In this document: piece after piece, positions 35,840 through 43,773 of the stretch
How the letters are laid out: the number at the start of each line of letters is the position of its first letter
Numbering within the stretch: position 1 is the first letter of the stretch
NCBI RefSeq assembly: GCF_001010805.1
Contig: NZ_CP011477.1
Location: forward strand, 1,689,001-1,753,000
Length of the DNA: 64,000 bases
From: Spongiibacter sp. IMCC21906
Lineage (GTDB): Bacteria > Pseudomonadota > Gammaproteobacteria > Pseudomonadales > Spongiibacteraceae
Direction of reading: 5' to 3'
Translations under genes and position numbers: made by a program
The notes under the pieces: generated by a model
What the model saw: only the letters and a program-made list of their open reading frames with translations
Told to the model about the DNA's origin: nothing
Databases searched by the model: none

Positions 35840-35929
35840 ACATAACAAGAGCCGGCAATATGCTCCCTGCGGTCGCCGGACACCAAAAACGCTGCGCTTA
35901 TTTTGGCGCCGTTGCGGCTGTCGTTAGTG
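35840..35929 (+). repeat. attC-like site 1
   Basis: AACAAGAGCCGGCAA at the left pairs imperfectly with TTGCGGCTGTCGTT at the right, the imperfect palindrome expected of an attC (59-base element). The right end is GTTAGTG, one step off the GTTRRRY core. It lies just after cassette gene 1. Confidence 0.55.
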
Positions 35930-35945
35930 GTCGAGGCGTGAAGAC

Positions 35946-36845
35946 ATGAATGTAATATCAGAAAACAATGAAGTCTTGAATGCCTCAGTTTCGATCCAGG
36001 AGATTAGCGGAGTATTTGGCCTTGTTATGGAGTCAAGAGGTGGAGCTAGAGGAAAGCCAAACGAACGAAATACTGACTATTTCCCCGCGCTAGATGCATT
36101 GTTAGTACGGCTTAGGAATAGGGGGCTAGATAAGATACGTATTCACATTGTTTCTTCTAAGGCTTTGACCATCTGGAATCCAGGTGAACGGACAATTGAG
36201 GTAGACGGAAATCGTGATATTTTTCTCAAAGGCACAGATCTAAAAGACTTACGTGGAAAAATATCTAAAGCCCAGCAAGAGAAAAAGGAAGACCCTAACA
36301 GCAAAGGTGGAAATCCTACTAAGCGCATATTGATTGAGGCGAACCTGTCAGAGGGCGTATGGAAGGAAGTCATTTTTGGAGCTGATGCTACGACGATACC
36401 AATATCAGAAGATGACGTAGAAACAGACGCCGAGGAGTTTTCGCCAGAAGATGCGGAAAAATCTAAGGAGAAGATTTCAAGGGCTGTTGCTCTTCGGAGA
36501 GGTCAGCCGAAATTCCGTAAGCAGCTCCTCAATATGTACGAGAGTACTTGTGCGGTTACAGGTACTTCACTTCCACCAATTCTTGAGGCTGCTCACATTG
36601 TTCCATATATGGGTGAGAAGACCAATCATGTAACAAATGGAATCCTTTTGAGGGCTGATATACATACGCTGTTCGACCTAGGATTATTGGGTATAAACCA
36701 GAGTTACGAGGTGGTGGTTTCGTCCTCGATGAAAGAGACCGAATATGAAGCCTATAACGGTAGAAAGATTAAGCTTCCCGAAAATGAGGCGGAGTGGCCG
36801 AGCTTGCCTGCACTCAAAAGCAGGCCTTTGCCAAGTAGGCACTAA
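35946..36845 (+). CDS. Cassette gene 2, HNH endonuclease
   Basis: A 299-residue protein with a C-terminal HNH nuclease domain (about 195-280). A cysteine in YESTCAVTG is followed by LEAAHIVPYMGEKTNHVTNG and LLRADIHTLFDLGLL, which supply the histidine and asparagine residues of the metal site. The N-terminal ~150 residues (with DALLVRLRNRGLDKIRIHIV) are not recognised and may bind DNA or regulate. The layout is like that of stand-alone restriction or defence nucleases. It lies between two attC-like sites, so it is a mobile cassette gene. No methyltransferase partner is nearby. Confidence 0.8.
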   Translation: MNVISENNEVLNASVSIQEISGVFGLVMESRGGARGKPNERNTDYFPALDALLVRLRNRGLDKIRIHIVSSKALTIWNPGERTIEVDGNRDIFLKGTDLKDLRGKISKAQQEKKEDPNSKGGNPTKRILIEANLSEGVWKEVIFGADATTIPISEDDVETDAEEFSPEDAEKSKEKISRAVALRRGQPKFRKQLLNMYESTCAVTGTSLPPILEAAHIVPYMGEKTNHVTNGILLRADIHTLFDLGLLGINQSYEVVVSSSMKETEYEAYNGRKIKLPENEAEWPSLPALKSRPLPSRH

Positions 36846-36934
36846 CAAGCGCATTTTGTCGCAGCGCAAAACAGCCGCGCCCTGCTGGGACGGCTTACGC
36901 GTTGCTTCAGCCGTCCCAAATGCGGGCGTTAAGC
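36839..36934 (+). repeat. attC site 2
   Basis: CTAACAAGCGCATTT on the left faces AAATGCGGGCGTTAAG on the right. An internal stem GGGACGGCT/AGCCGTCCC and the core GTTAAGC (matching GTTRRRY) at 36928-36934 are present. This is the clearest attC of the array; it overlaps the end of the HNH gene. Confidence 0.75.
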
Positions 36935-36957
36935 ATCAATACGTCAAAAAGGAGCGC

Positions 36958-37323
36958 ATTATCAAACACTTAATTTTAGGTATCTCAGTACTACTGTTCG
37001 GTCTATTTATCGGTAGTGTGGGTGTCGCATCAGCAGGGATCGGCATAGGCATCCCGATGATTCCTCTTGGTATTTATCTTAGCTACCGAGGCTGGCGTAT
37101 ATACAAACACGAAGAAGAAACCCATGATTCTAATATTTTAAACCCCGAAGCTCTTGAGCCATTAGAAAAAACAAAAATGGGTAAAGTGGGTTTGGGAATC
37201 TTGTTTATTCTTGTTGGTGTTGGCACCTCGGCTCAACTTATTGGTATTCCAATACTGGGTGTAGGCCTTTGGTTTATTTACAAGGCGTATGAAGTTGAAA
37301 TCAAGAAAATGCTTAAAAAGTAA
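36958..37323 (+). CDS. Cassette gene 3, small membrane protein
   Basis: About 122 residues with two hydrophobic hairpins: LILGISVLLFGLFIGSVGVA with IGIPMIPLGIYLSYRGW, and GKVGLGILFILVGVGTSA with LIGIPILGVGLWFIYKAY. A charged linker joins them. The internal repeat suggests duplication of a two-helix unit. No ATG, GTG or TTG occurs at the right place. An AAGGAG site precedes ATT (36958) and ATC (36961), so a rare start codon, a lost start, or readthrough of the upstream frame must be invoked. It lies between attC sites 2 and 3. Function unknown. Confidence 0.55.
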   Translation: MIKHLILGISVLLFGLFIGSVGVASAGIGIGIPMIPLGIYLSYRGWRIYKHEEETHDSNILNPEALEPLEKTKMGKVGLGILFILVGVGTSAQLIGIPILGVGLWFIYKAYEVEIKKMLKK

Positions 37324-37374
37324 ATGGTGCGGGACAAAATGCTGCGCATTTCGCCCCACATTAAAGCGTTAGGC
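37319..37374 (+). repeat. attC site 3 (short)
   Basis: A short attC-like palindrome: AATGGTGCGGGACAAAATG faces CATTTCGCCCCACATT around a small loop, and it ends with the core GTTAGGC (matches GTTRRRY) at 37368-37374. The left core is degenerate (TAAAT in place of YAAC) and overlaps the stop of cassette gene 3. Confidence 0.65.
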
Positions 37375-37386
37375 GCTAAGTGAAAA

Positions 37387-38157
37387 ATGGTTACGCTCAC
37401 AATCAAAACGGACAACTGCGACACCGAAAATTTCTACAAAGTAGAGGCGTCTGCGAACAGCGAAGTGGAACTTCGCATTGCGTTTGATCGGATTGTTAGC
37501 GTTCAGTCCAAGAAGAAGACACGAGATGAGTTATGTTCTGCGATTCAGGCGGAACTGGCGAAGTTTAAGTGGATATGCGCGGGCCCGGTAAATGTCGAGT
37601 TCCTTTGGTATCTCCACGGTACGCAGAGGCAAGAAACTGACAAGGTAGGCGATCTCGACAATATCACAAAGCCGATTCTCGACGCCTTAACAGGGGCCGC
37701 AGGCTTACTCATTGATGACTCTCAAATAGGGTCGCTGCACACCTTTTGGCAGTCGAGGAACCACCAGACAGAAAAAGATGTTCTCTACATCCGCCTACAG
37801 TTCATTAACGATGAGTGTTTGAAGAGAGAAAACTTGATCTTTGTTCAGTACGCGGGCGCTGTGTGCCTGCCACTCAACGTTGATTTTGAGTGCATGAGAG
37901 ATCTTGTCGCGGGGCTGGTGATAATCAAGGCTCGATTGCATCATCGAAAGACGGCGGAGAAGATCAAAAAACCAGGCTATGATGCTGATCGAATGTTAGT
38001 GGTGTCTTCTTGGGATGTTCACAGAACTAGGCTTGGCGGGTTCGATTCGTCCAACATCTACCAGTTGGACGCTTTCAAAGCTAAATGTTGCGAGAAGGGG
38101 TTGTCATGGCGAGCGCTTCTCAAACAATTTCGGGAGCTTAAACATGCGCGCGCCTAA
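37387..38157 (+). CDS. Cassette gene 4, RusA-like resolvase with extra C-terminal domain
   Basis: A 256-residue protein. Residues ~20-135 match the RusA fold of Holliday-junction endonucleases: the acidic motif GDLDNITKPILDAL followed by LLIDDSQIGSLH gives the two Asp of the first motif and those of the second, at the right spacing. An N-terminal strand (VELRIAFDRIVSVQSKKKT) agrees. Residues ~140-256 form an extension I do not recognise, with several cysteines and basic residues (ending LLKQFRELKHARA). RusA proteins are usually ~120 residues and phage-borne, so a fused version in an integron cassette is odd. Start ATG at 37387. Confidence 0.7.
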   Translation: MVTLTIKTDNCDTENFYKVEASANSEVELRIAFDRIVSVQSKKKTRDELCSAIQAELAKFKWICAGPVNVEFLWYLHGTQRQETDKVGDLDNITKPILDALTGAAGLLIDDSQIGSLHTFWQSRNHQTEKDVLYIRLQFINDECLKRENLIFVQYAGAVCLPLNVDFECMRDLVAGLVIIKARLHHRKTAEKIKKPGYDADRMLVVSSWDVHRTRLGGFDSSNIYQLDAFKAKCCEKGLSWRALLKQFRELKHARA

Positions 38158-38250
38158 CAATTCGTTGCACCGGACATTTGACCCGCAGCCCATTTTTTCT
38201 GCCGCAAAAATAGGCATCGCCTCAAATACCGTTGAGCTCAAGCGTTAGAG
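38152..38250 (+). repeat. attC-like site 4
   Basis: It begins with GCCTAAC, a perfect RYYYAAC core, overlapping the end of cassette gene 4, and ends with AGCGTTAGAG at 38241-38250 (GTTRRR matches). The arms pair only partly, so it may be a hybrid or decayed site. Confidence 0.65.
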
Positions 38251-38256
38251 CTCCCC

Positions 38257-38769
38257 ATGACTCATCGTTACTATTATATTGATTCGAGCGGCCCGGATAC
38301 AAATCTTCAATTATATTCATTGCAGCAAGCGAAACTGTACTGGTCAGCTCTGGAGAAAGATCTTGCAGAAAATGATCAAGTTGAGCATTTTCATGAGCGA
38401 TGTGTTTTTATTATCTGCACAATGGGCCTTAGTGTTTCGCAGTTACTTGGTCAGAATATTATGGAACCAAGTGAGAGAGTACCTTCACCATCGATGATAT
38501 TTAAGAGTTTGATAAATAAACATAAATTGGAAGGTAGCCTGAAAGAGCAGTTCAGAGAGTTTATAAATACATATGACCATTGTCGGCATTTTGGGCTTAC
38601 GAATGATGGAAGCAGGCATTGGGAGGTAAGCCAGGTAACCTTAGAAAAAACCAGGAAGATGTATAAGTTCGGGTTACTGGTTTGGGAAACTGTAATTGGA
38701 ATTTTTCGTAAAGAGCCAGGTAGTGAACTTGATGATTTAGATTTAGAAGGAATCGAGAATGAGATCTAA
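38257..38769 (+). CDS. Cassette gene 5, unknown protein
   Basis: A 170-residue soluble protein with no signal peptide or membrane helix, mostly helical by eye, and a strongly acidic C-terminus (LDDLDLEGIENEI). The middle part, EQFREFINTYDHCRHFG, has a histidine- and cysteine-containing helix. No family is recognised. The ATG at 38257 lies seven bases after attC 4, the usual close packing of cassette genes. Confidence 0.6.
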   Translation: MTHRYYYIDSSGPDTNLQLYSLQQAKLYWSALEKDLAENDQVEHFHERCVFIICTMGLSVSQLLGQNIMEPSERVPSPSMIFKSLINKHKLEGSLKEQFREFINTYDHCRHFGLTNDGSRHWEVSQVTLEKTRKMYKFGLLVWETVIGIFRKEPGSELDDLDLEGIENEI

Positions 38770-38850
38770 CAAGCCGCTGTTGTCGCCACTATCAGATTTG
38801 AAATCGCGTGAAAAAAAATCTGTCCCTTTTTACTGTTTGAGACGTTAAAA
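38764..38850 (+). repeat. Degenerate attC-like end of the cassette array
   Basis: ATCTAAC (RYYYAAC) at 38764-38770, then CAAGCCGCTGTTGTCGCC, gives a good left half. The right half is not convincing: GACGTTAAAA at 38841-38850 lacks the final Y. Between them lies a copy of the AAAATCTGTCCC-type repeat arm seen at 34640, which may have replaced the rest of the site. Confidence 0.4.
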
Positions 38851-38908
38851 TCAGTGATTTCCCGCAGCGTCAATGTACTTAATGAAAAATAAGAAATGAG
38901 ACCAATTC

Positions 38909-39214
38909 TTGAAAAATCGTGTTAAACATTTTCTGCTAGTTGGCGTCTCATGGTTTCTTATCGTCATCGGTGTGGTGTTTCTTATTTCTCCGATACCAAT
39001 TGGGGTGTTTTTTATTGCCTTTGGTTTATCGTCGCTGATTTATAGCAGTGACACGGTGGCCCATAGAATTGCCAATTATCGCGGGTGTCACGCGAAGTTG
39101 GACGAGCAATTAAACTGGGTTGAAAGGAAGCTGAATAATCGAGTTAGCTTTGTCAGTGATGCCTTGGCTAAAACCCGCCCCATCGTGGATGAGGATAATG
39201 GCAGGGCCTGTTAA
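38909..39214 (+). CDS. Small membrane protein, stop codon supplied by MITE
   Basis: A 101-residue protein starting with TTG. It has two adjacent hydrophobic helices (FLLVGVSWFLIVIGVVFLI and IGVFFIAFGLSSLIYS) in YbaN/PGPGW-like arrangement, then a soluble tail. The last codons (GRAC and stop) overlap the left terminal repeat of the MITE at 39204, so the native C-terminus may have been altered by the insertion. Function unknown. Confidence 0.5.
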   Translation: MKNRVKHFLLVGVSWFLIVIGVVFLISPIPIGVFFIAFGLSSLIYSSDTVAHRIANYRGCHAKLDEQLNWVERKLNNRVSFVSDALAKTRPIVDEDNGRAC

Positions 39215-39469
39215 CACTAATTGGATTGTCACTGTTGAGGCTAAAAAAGCGCCAATCTCGGCGCGAGGAGAGCAGTTTGGTCATTCCAAATAAACGACGA
39301 GCAACACAGAGTGGTGCTTTTTTAGCCTCAACCCGCAGGGCTGGGGCCATTTATGCCTCCAGCGTTGTTGCCAGCCACTTGTTTAGAATGACTAAACGGC
39401 GTGTCTGTCGCCTAGCTGGAGGCAAAAATGACCGCCAGCAGTAATAATCCAATTAGTGTTAACAGGCCC
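39204..39469. mobile_element. MITE-like element, copy 1 (266 bp)
   Basis: Perfect 24-bp terminal inverted repeats start GGGCCTGTTAACACTAATTG (39204-39227 and 39446-39469). Nested inside are an almost perfect ~20-bp inverted repeat, TTGAGGCTAAAAAAGCGCCA with its complement, and a GCGCC/GGCGC hairpin. Compared with the copy at 52529 it has an extra ~75 bp bounded by GCCTCCAGC/GCTGGAGGC. No transposase is encoded, and no target duplication is clear for this copy. Confidence 0.85.
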
Positions 39470-39487
39470 TAGATAAGTTTTACAGCA

Positions 39488-40966
39488 TTATTGCTTATCA
39501 TGATTTTGATACAACTCGATTGCCTGAACAATTCCCTGTTGCTCAAATGCCGTTAGCCAGTTTTCAATGGCGATAAAAACCTCGTCTTGAGCGGCAATAT
39601 CTTTGGGAAAAAGACCGTTTGATTCTCTGAGTGCTGGCAGGGCGTTTTTTGCCGAGTTGTTATGCTGCGCAAAAATGGCGTCAAGCTGTGTCGCCATTGG
39701 GTCGTTAATGGGGTAACGATTGCCTGTTTCATCTATGCCCTGTAAGTAACGCAGCCACGCGGCCAGTGCGGCGGTGGTGATGACGATAGGGCCCTTGTGT
39801 TGCCGTTGCCAGCGTAATATAGGAAACAGCCTGTTGGGGATTTTCTGGGAGCCGTCGATGGCGATTTGTTGGCAGCGGTGTTGCAGGGCGCTATTGGCAA
39901 AGCGTTGCAGCAAGCTTTGCTGGTAGGCCTGTAGATCAAAATCAATAGGCATAGACAGGGTTGGTGCGGCTTCTTCTGTCATGAGCTGTTCTATCGCTTT
40001 GCGCAATACCGGATTGGCGATAACGCGGTCGACGGTGTTGTAGCCGGCTAGGCAGCCGAGGTAGGCAATGGCGGAGTGGCTGGCGTTTAACAGCCGTAGT
40101 TTCATGGCTTCGAAGGGGGTAACGTCAGTCACATACTGTGCGCCGACTTTGTCCCATGGGGGCATGGGGCCAGCGAAATTCTCTTCGATTACCCATTGGC
40201 AGAAAGGCTCGCTGAAGACGGCGGCTTGATCTTGATAACCGAGGTCCGTGGCTAGGTCTTGAATGTTTTCTGGCGTGGTCGCAGGCACAATGCGATCTAC
40301 CATGGTAGCTGGAAAGCGACAGTGGCTATCTATCCAGTCGGCTAAAGTGGGATCAATCCGGCGGCAAAATTGTAATAGCGCACTGCGGAGTTTTTCGCCA
40401 TTCCCGGAAATATTATCGCAGGAAATAATTGTTAATCCCGGCTTGTGTTGATCTCGCCGGGCTGCCAAGCCTGCTGCCAGAAATCCTAATGCAGTACGAG
40501 GCTGGGCTACATTTTTTAGATCGTGTTGTACCTCGGAATGTTGTTCATCTAGCTGCTTACCATCGGGACGGAGGCAATAGCCTTTTTCGGTAATGGTCAG
40601 GGTGACCACCTGTGTGGCCGCCGCCGCTAATGCGCTGATGACCTGCTCTGGTTGCTGCGGAGCGATAAGGACCTTGGCCAATGCGCCGATAAGTTGCTGG
40701 TGACGATGTACCCCTTCAGAAATGATCAGGGTGTAAAGATAATCTTGTGGCGCAAGTTGATCGTGCACCGTGGGGCTGCGCAAACTCACACCGATAATAC
40801 GCCAGTCGCCACCAAACTGGTTTAACACTTGCTCGGTATACCAGGCTTGGTGAGCACGATGAAAAGCGCCAAGCCCTAAGTGGACAATACCCGCACGGTG
40901 TTGTTCGCGTTGGTAGTTGGCTTGCTTTATAGCATTAGCCAAGCGGCTGTTTTGATTAAGGCGCAT
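39488..40966 (-). CDS. uxuB: D-fructuronate reductase (mannitol dehydrogenase family)
   Basis: A 492-residue NAD-dependent polyol dehydrogenase. The N-terminal dinucleotide-binding motif is IVHLGLGAFHRAHQAWY. The mid-part has TLTITEKGYCL. The catalytic lysine and asparagines lie in FEAMKLRLLNASHSAIAYLG near residue 290. Together with uxaC directly upstream on the same strand (21-bp gap) it should catalyse fructuronate to mannonate in the glucuronate pathway. A mannitol or tagaturonate substrate is possible on sequence alone, but the neighbours favour fructuronate. Confidence 0.85.
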   Translation of the reverse strand: MRLNQNSRLANAIKQANYQREQHRAGIVHLGLGAFHRAHQAWYTEQVLNQFGGDWRIIGVSLRSPTVHDQLAPQDYLYTLIISEGVHRHQQLIGALAKVLIAPQQPEQVISALAAAATQVVTLTITEKGYCLRPDGKQLDEQHSEVQHDLKNVAQPRTALGFLAAGLAARRDQHKPGLTIISCDNISGNGEKLRSALLQFCRRIDPTLADWIDSHCRFPATMVDRIVPATTPENIQDLATDLGYQDQAAVFSEPFCQWVIEENFAGPMPPWDKVGAQYVTDVTPFEAMKLRLLNASHSAIAYLGCLAGYNTVDRVIANPVLRKAIEQLMTEEAAPTLSMPIDFDLQAYQQSLLQRFANSALQHRCQQIAIDGSQKIPNRLFPILRWQRQHKGPIVITTAALAAWLRYLQGIDETGNRYPINDPMATQLDAIFAQHNNSAKNALPALRESNGLFPKDIAAQDEVFIAIENWLTAFEQQGIVQAIELYQNHDKQ

Positions 40967-40987
40967 GCAGTGTCCTGTTTGTATTGC

Positions 40988-42403
40988 TTACAAGTGGTAG
41001 GCGTTTTTAGCAAGGCTATAACTGAGTTCTGTGGCCAGTGTTACGGCCTCGGTTTCTGTCAGTCGATGATCGGCGACCAGTTCGGCGAGAAAGCTGCAGT
41101 CTATTCGCCGGGCGACATCGTGGCGGGCGGGAATAGATAGAAAGGCGCGGGTGTCATCATTAAAGCCAACCGTATTGTAAAAGCCGGCGGTTTCGGTGGT
41201 TTGCTGTCGATACCGACGCATACCCTCGGGGCTGTCGTTAAACCACCATGCCGGGCCGAGCTTGAGGCAGGGGTAATGCCCCGCCAAGGGTGCTAGCTCG
41301 CGGGCATAACGGGATTCGTCAAGGGTAAAAACAATCAGTCTGAAATCTGGATGGTTGCCAAAGCGATTGAGTAGGGGCTGCAGTGCCTGGACGTATTCTG
41401 TGGCAACGGGAATATCACCACCTTTGTCCCGGCCGTATTGGGTAAAGACGAATTGATTGTGGTTGCGATGGACGCCGGGGTGGAGTTGCATCACCAAGCC
41501 ATCGTCCACGCTCATGGCGGCCATTTCGGTTAATAACTGGGCGCGGAACAATTCGGCGTCGGCACTGCTGAAATGCTGACTGATGATTTTATGAAACAGT
41601 TTTTCACATTCAGCCAATGACAGGTTTGCGGTGGCGGCGCTGGGGTGGCCGTGATCGCTGGCAGTGGCGCCGTGTTGTTGAAAAAATCGCCGACGTTGAC
41701 GCAGTGCGGCCAGATAGCCAGACCAGCTTGTGGTGTCTTCATTTGTTAGCTCGCCAAGGCGAATGAGATTATCGGCAAAACCTTCGTAGCCTGGGTCGAC
41801 AACCGGATCGGGTCTGAAGGTGGTAATGACGCGGCCCGACCAGTCGCTTTGTTGGATGTTGGCGTGGTGTTGCAAATCATCCAATGGCGATTCGGTGGTG
41901 GCCAGTACTTCAATGTTAAATTGCTCAAACAGAGCCCTAGGGCGAAAGTCATCACTGGCTAGCTGGGCGTTTATTTGCGCAAAGTAGTGATCGGCGGTGT
42001 CGCTATTTAACACCACGTCGAGCTTGAAGACCTCTGCAAAAACATGATCCAGCCATAGCCGTGAGGGTGTGCCTTGAAACAAATAATAATGTTTGGCGAA
42101 CAGTAGCCAGCTGTCTTCCGGGTCGATATTGCTCACATTGCCATCAACGTTGGGGATGCCCAGCGCATCCAGCGATACCCCCTGACTGTAGAGCATACGA
42201 AACACATAGTGATCGGGGCGGATCAACAGCTCGGTGGCATTGGTAAAGGAATTGTTGTCAGCAAACCAGCGGGGGTCGGTATGCCCGTGGGGGCTGATAA
42301 TGGGCAGATTTTTGACGGTTTGGTAGAGAAATCTGGCAATACTACGAATGCGGTCGTCGGCAGGAAAAAGCCGATCGGGGTGTAATACTAGCGGGGTATT
42401 CAT
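40988..42403 (-). CDS. uxaC: Glucuronate isomerase
   Basis: A 471-residue UxaC-type isomerase of the amidohydrolase-like superfamily that converts glucuronate to fructuronate. Family landmarks are LPIISPHGHTDPRWFADN at the N-terminus (metal-binding HGH), LLIRPDHYVFRMLYSQGV, MQLHPGVHRNHN with further histidines, and ARHDVARRIDCSFLA near the end. An AGGA ribosome site precedes the ATG. It is divergent from manD; the ~110-bp gap should hold promoters for both transcripts. No operator could be assigned. Confidence 0.93.
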   Translation of the reverse strand: MNTPLVLHPDRLFPADDRIRSIARFLYQTVKNLPIISPHGHTDPRWFADNNSFTNATELLIRPDHYVFRMLYSQGVSLDALGIPNVDGNVSNIDPEDSWLLFAKHYYLFQGTPSRLWLDHVFAEVFKLDVVLNSDTADHYFAQINAQLASDDFRPRALFEQFNIEVLATTESPLDDLQHHANIQQSDWSGRVITTFRPDPVVDPGYEGFADNLIRLGELTNEDTTSWSGYLAALRQRRRFFQQHGATASDHGHPSAATANLSLAECEKLFHKIISQHFSSADAELFRAQLLTEMAAMSVDDGLVMQLHPGVHRNHNQFVFTQYGRDKGGDIPVATEYVQALQPLLNRFGNHPDFRLIVFTLDESRYARELAPLAGHYPCLKLGPAWWFNDSPEGMRRYRQQTTETAGFYNTVGFNDDTRAFLSIPARHDVARRIDCSFLAELVADHRLTETEAVTLATELSYSLAKNAYHL

Positions 42404-42513
42404 GATCTTTTCCTAATATTGCGATTCCCTCTATCTAATGTCATTTATGTTTAACTTTTGTGACCTACATTGGACAGTCTCAAGGTGTTAATTGGGAATG
42501 CCCAAGGGTCTCT

Positions 42514-43722
42514 ATGAAAATTATCGATGCAAGAGTGATTGTTAGCTGCCCCGGACGCAACTTTGTCACGCTAAAAATAATCACCGACGAAGGCGTGTAT
42601 GGCATTGGTGATGCCACCCTGAACGGCCGGGAGCTGGCGGTGGTGTCGTATCTTCAAGACCATGTGCTGCCCTGCTTGATAGGTCGCGACCCTCAGCAGA
42701 TAGAAGATATTTGGCAATATCTCTACCGGGGCTGTTACTGGCGGCGCGGTGCGGTAACCATGACCGCCATTGCGGCGGTGGATGTTGCCCTCTGGGATAT
42801 TAAAGCCAAACTGGCCAATATGCCGTTATATCAACTGCTGGGCGGCCGCTCTCGCGAAGGGGTGATGGTTTACGGCCATGCCAATGGTGCCGATATTAAC
42901 GAGACCATTGATGAAGTGGGTCGTTATATCGACATGGGATACAAAGCGGTGCGAGCCCAGTGCGGTATCCCCGGTCTGCCGTCAACCTATGGCGTGTCTG
43001 GTGACAAGATGTATTACGAGCCAGCCAATGCAGACTTGCCGGAAGAGAACGTCTGGTCCACGGAAAAATACCTGCACCATGTTCCCAAACTGTTTGAAGG
43101 CTTGCGGGACAACTACGGTTTTGACGTTCATCTGCTCCACGATTGTCATCATCGCCTATCCCCCATAGAGGCGGGACGCTTGGGTAAAGACCTGGAACCT
43201 TATCGTTTGTTTTGGTTGGAAGACACCGTGCCTGCCGAGCTGCAGGAGCGCTTTCGCCTGATTCGTCAGCACACCACCACGCCGCTGGCGGTGGGGGAAG
43301 TCTTTCATTCCATTTACGACTGCAGCACCTTAATCAGCGAACAGTTGATTGATTATATTCGCGCAACCGTTGTTCATGCCGGGGGCATTAGCCATGTACG
43401 GCGGATTGCGGCGCTGGCTGAAATCTACAATGTTCGCACCGGCTTTCATGGGGCGACCGACTTGTCGCCAGTCACCATGGGTGCCGCGCTGCATTTTGAT
43501 ACCTGGGTGCCCAACTTTGGCATACAGGAATATATGCGCCACACCGACGCCACCGACGAGGTTTTTCCCAGTGATTACACCTTTGAGAATGGTTATTTGA
43601 AGGTGGGGGATACACCGGGACACGGTGTTGATATCGACGAAAATCTTGCAGCGGAATACCCCTATCAACGTGCTTATTTGCCGGTGAACCGTTTACAGGA
43701 CGGCACGCTGTTTAACTGGTGA
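42514..43722 (+). CDS. manD: D-mannonate dehydratase, ManD (enolase superfamily)
   Basis: A 402-residue enolase-superfamily dehydratase, exactly the ManD length. [20 protein letters not shown] is the typical start. Magnesium and catalytic residues lie in [27 protein letters not shown] and [13 protein letters not shown]. The gene replaces the usual uxuA for mannonate to 2-keto-3-deoxygluconate. The ATG at 42514 was chosen over an open frame from 42460, since the family begins at MKI. RspA-type paralogues have low or different activity, but the uronate neighbours support true ManD. Confidence 0.88.
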   Translation: MKIIDARVIVSCPGRNFVTLKIITDEGVYGIGDATLNGRELAVVSYLQDHVLPCLIGRDPQQIEDIWQYLYRGCYWRRGAVTMTAIAAVDVALWDIKAKLANMPLYQLLGGRSREGVMVYGHANGADINETIDEVGRYIDMGYKAVRAQCGIPGLPSTYGVSGDKMYYEPANADLPEENVWSTEKYLHHVPKLFEGLRDNYGFDVHLLHDCHHRLSPIEAGRLGKDLEPYRLFWLEDTVPAELQERFRLIRQHTTTPLAVGEVFHSIYDCSTLISEQLIDYIRATVVHAGGISHVRRIAALAEIYNVRTGFHGATDLSPVTMGAALHFDTWVPNFGIQEYMRHTDATDEVFPSDYTFENGYLKVGDTPGHGVDIDENLAAEYPYQRAYLPVNRLQDGTLFNW

Positions 43723-43773
43723 TGTGATGAACGAAGCGCAGCTATTCAGTGTGAATTCTTAAAAAGGCAGCGA

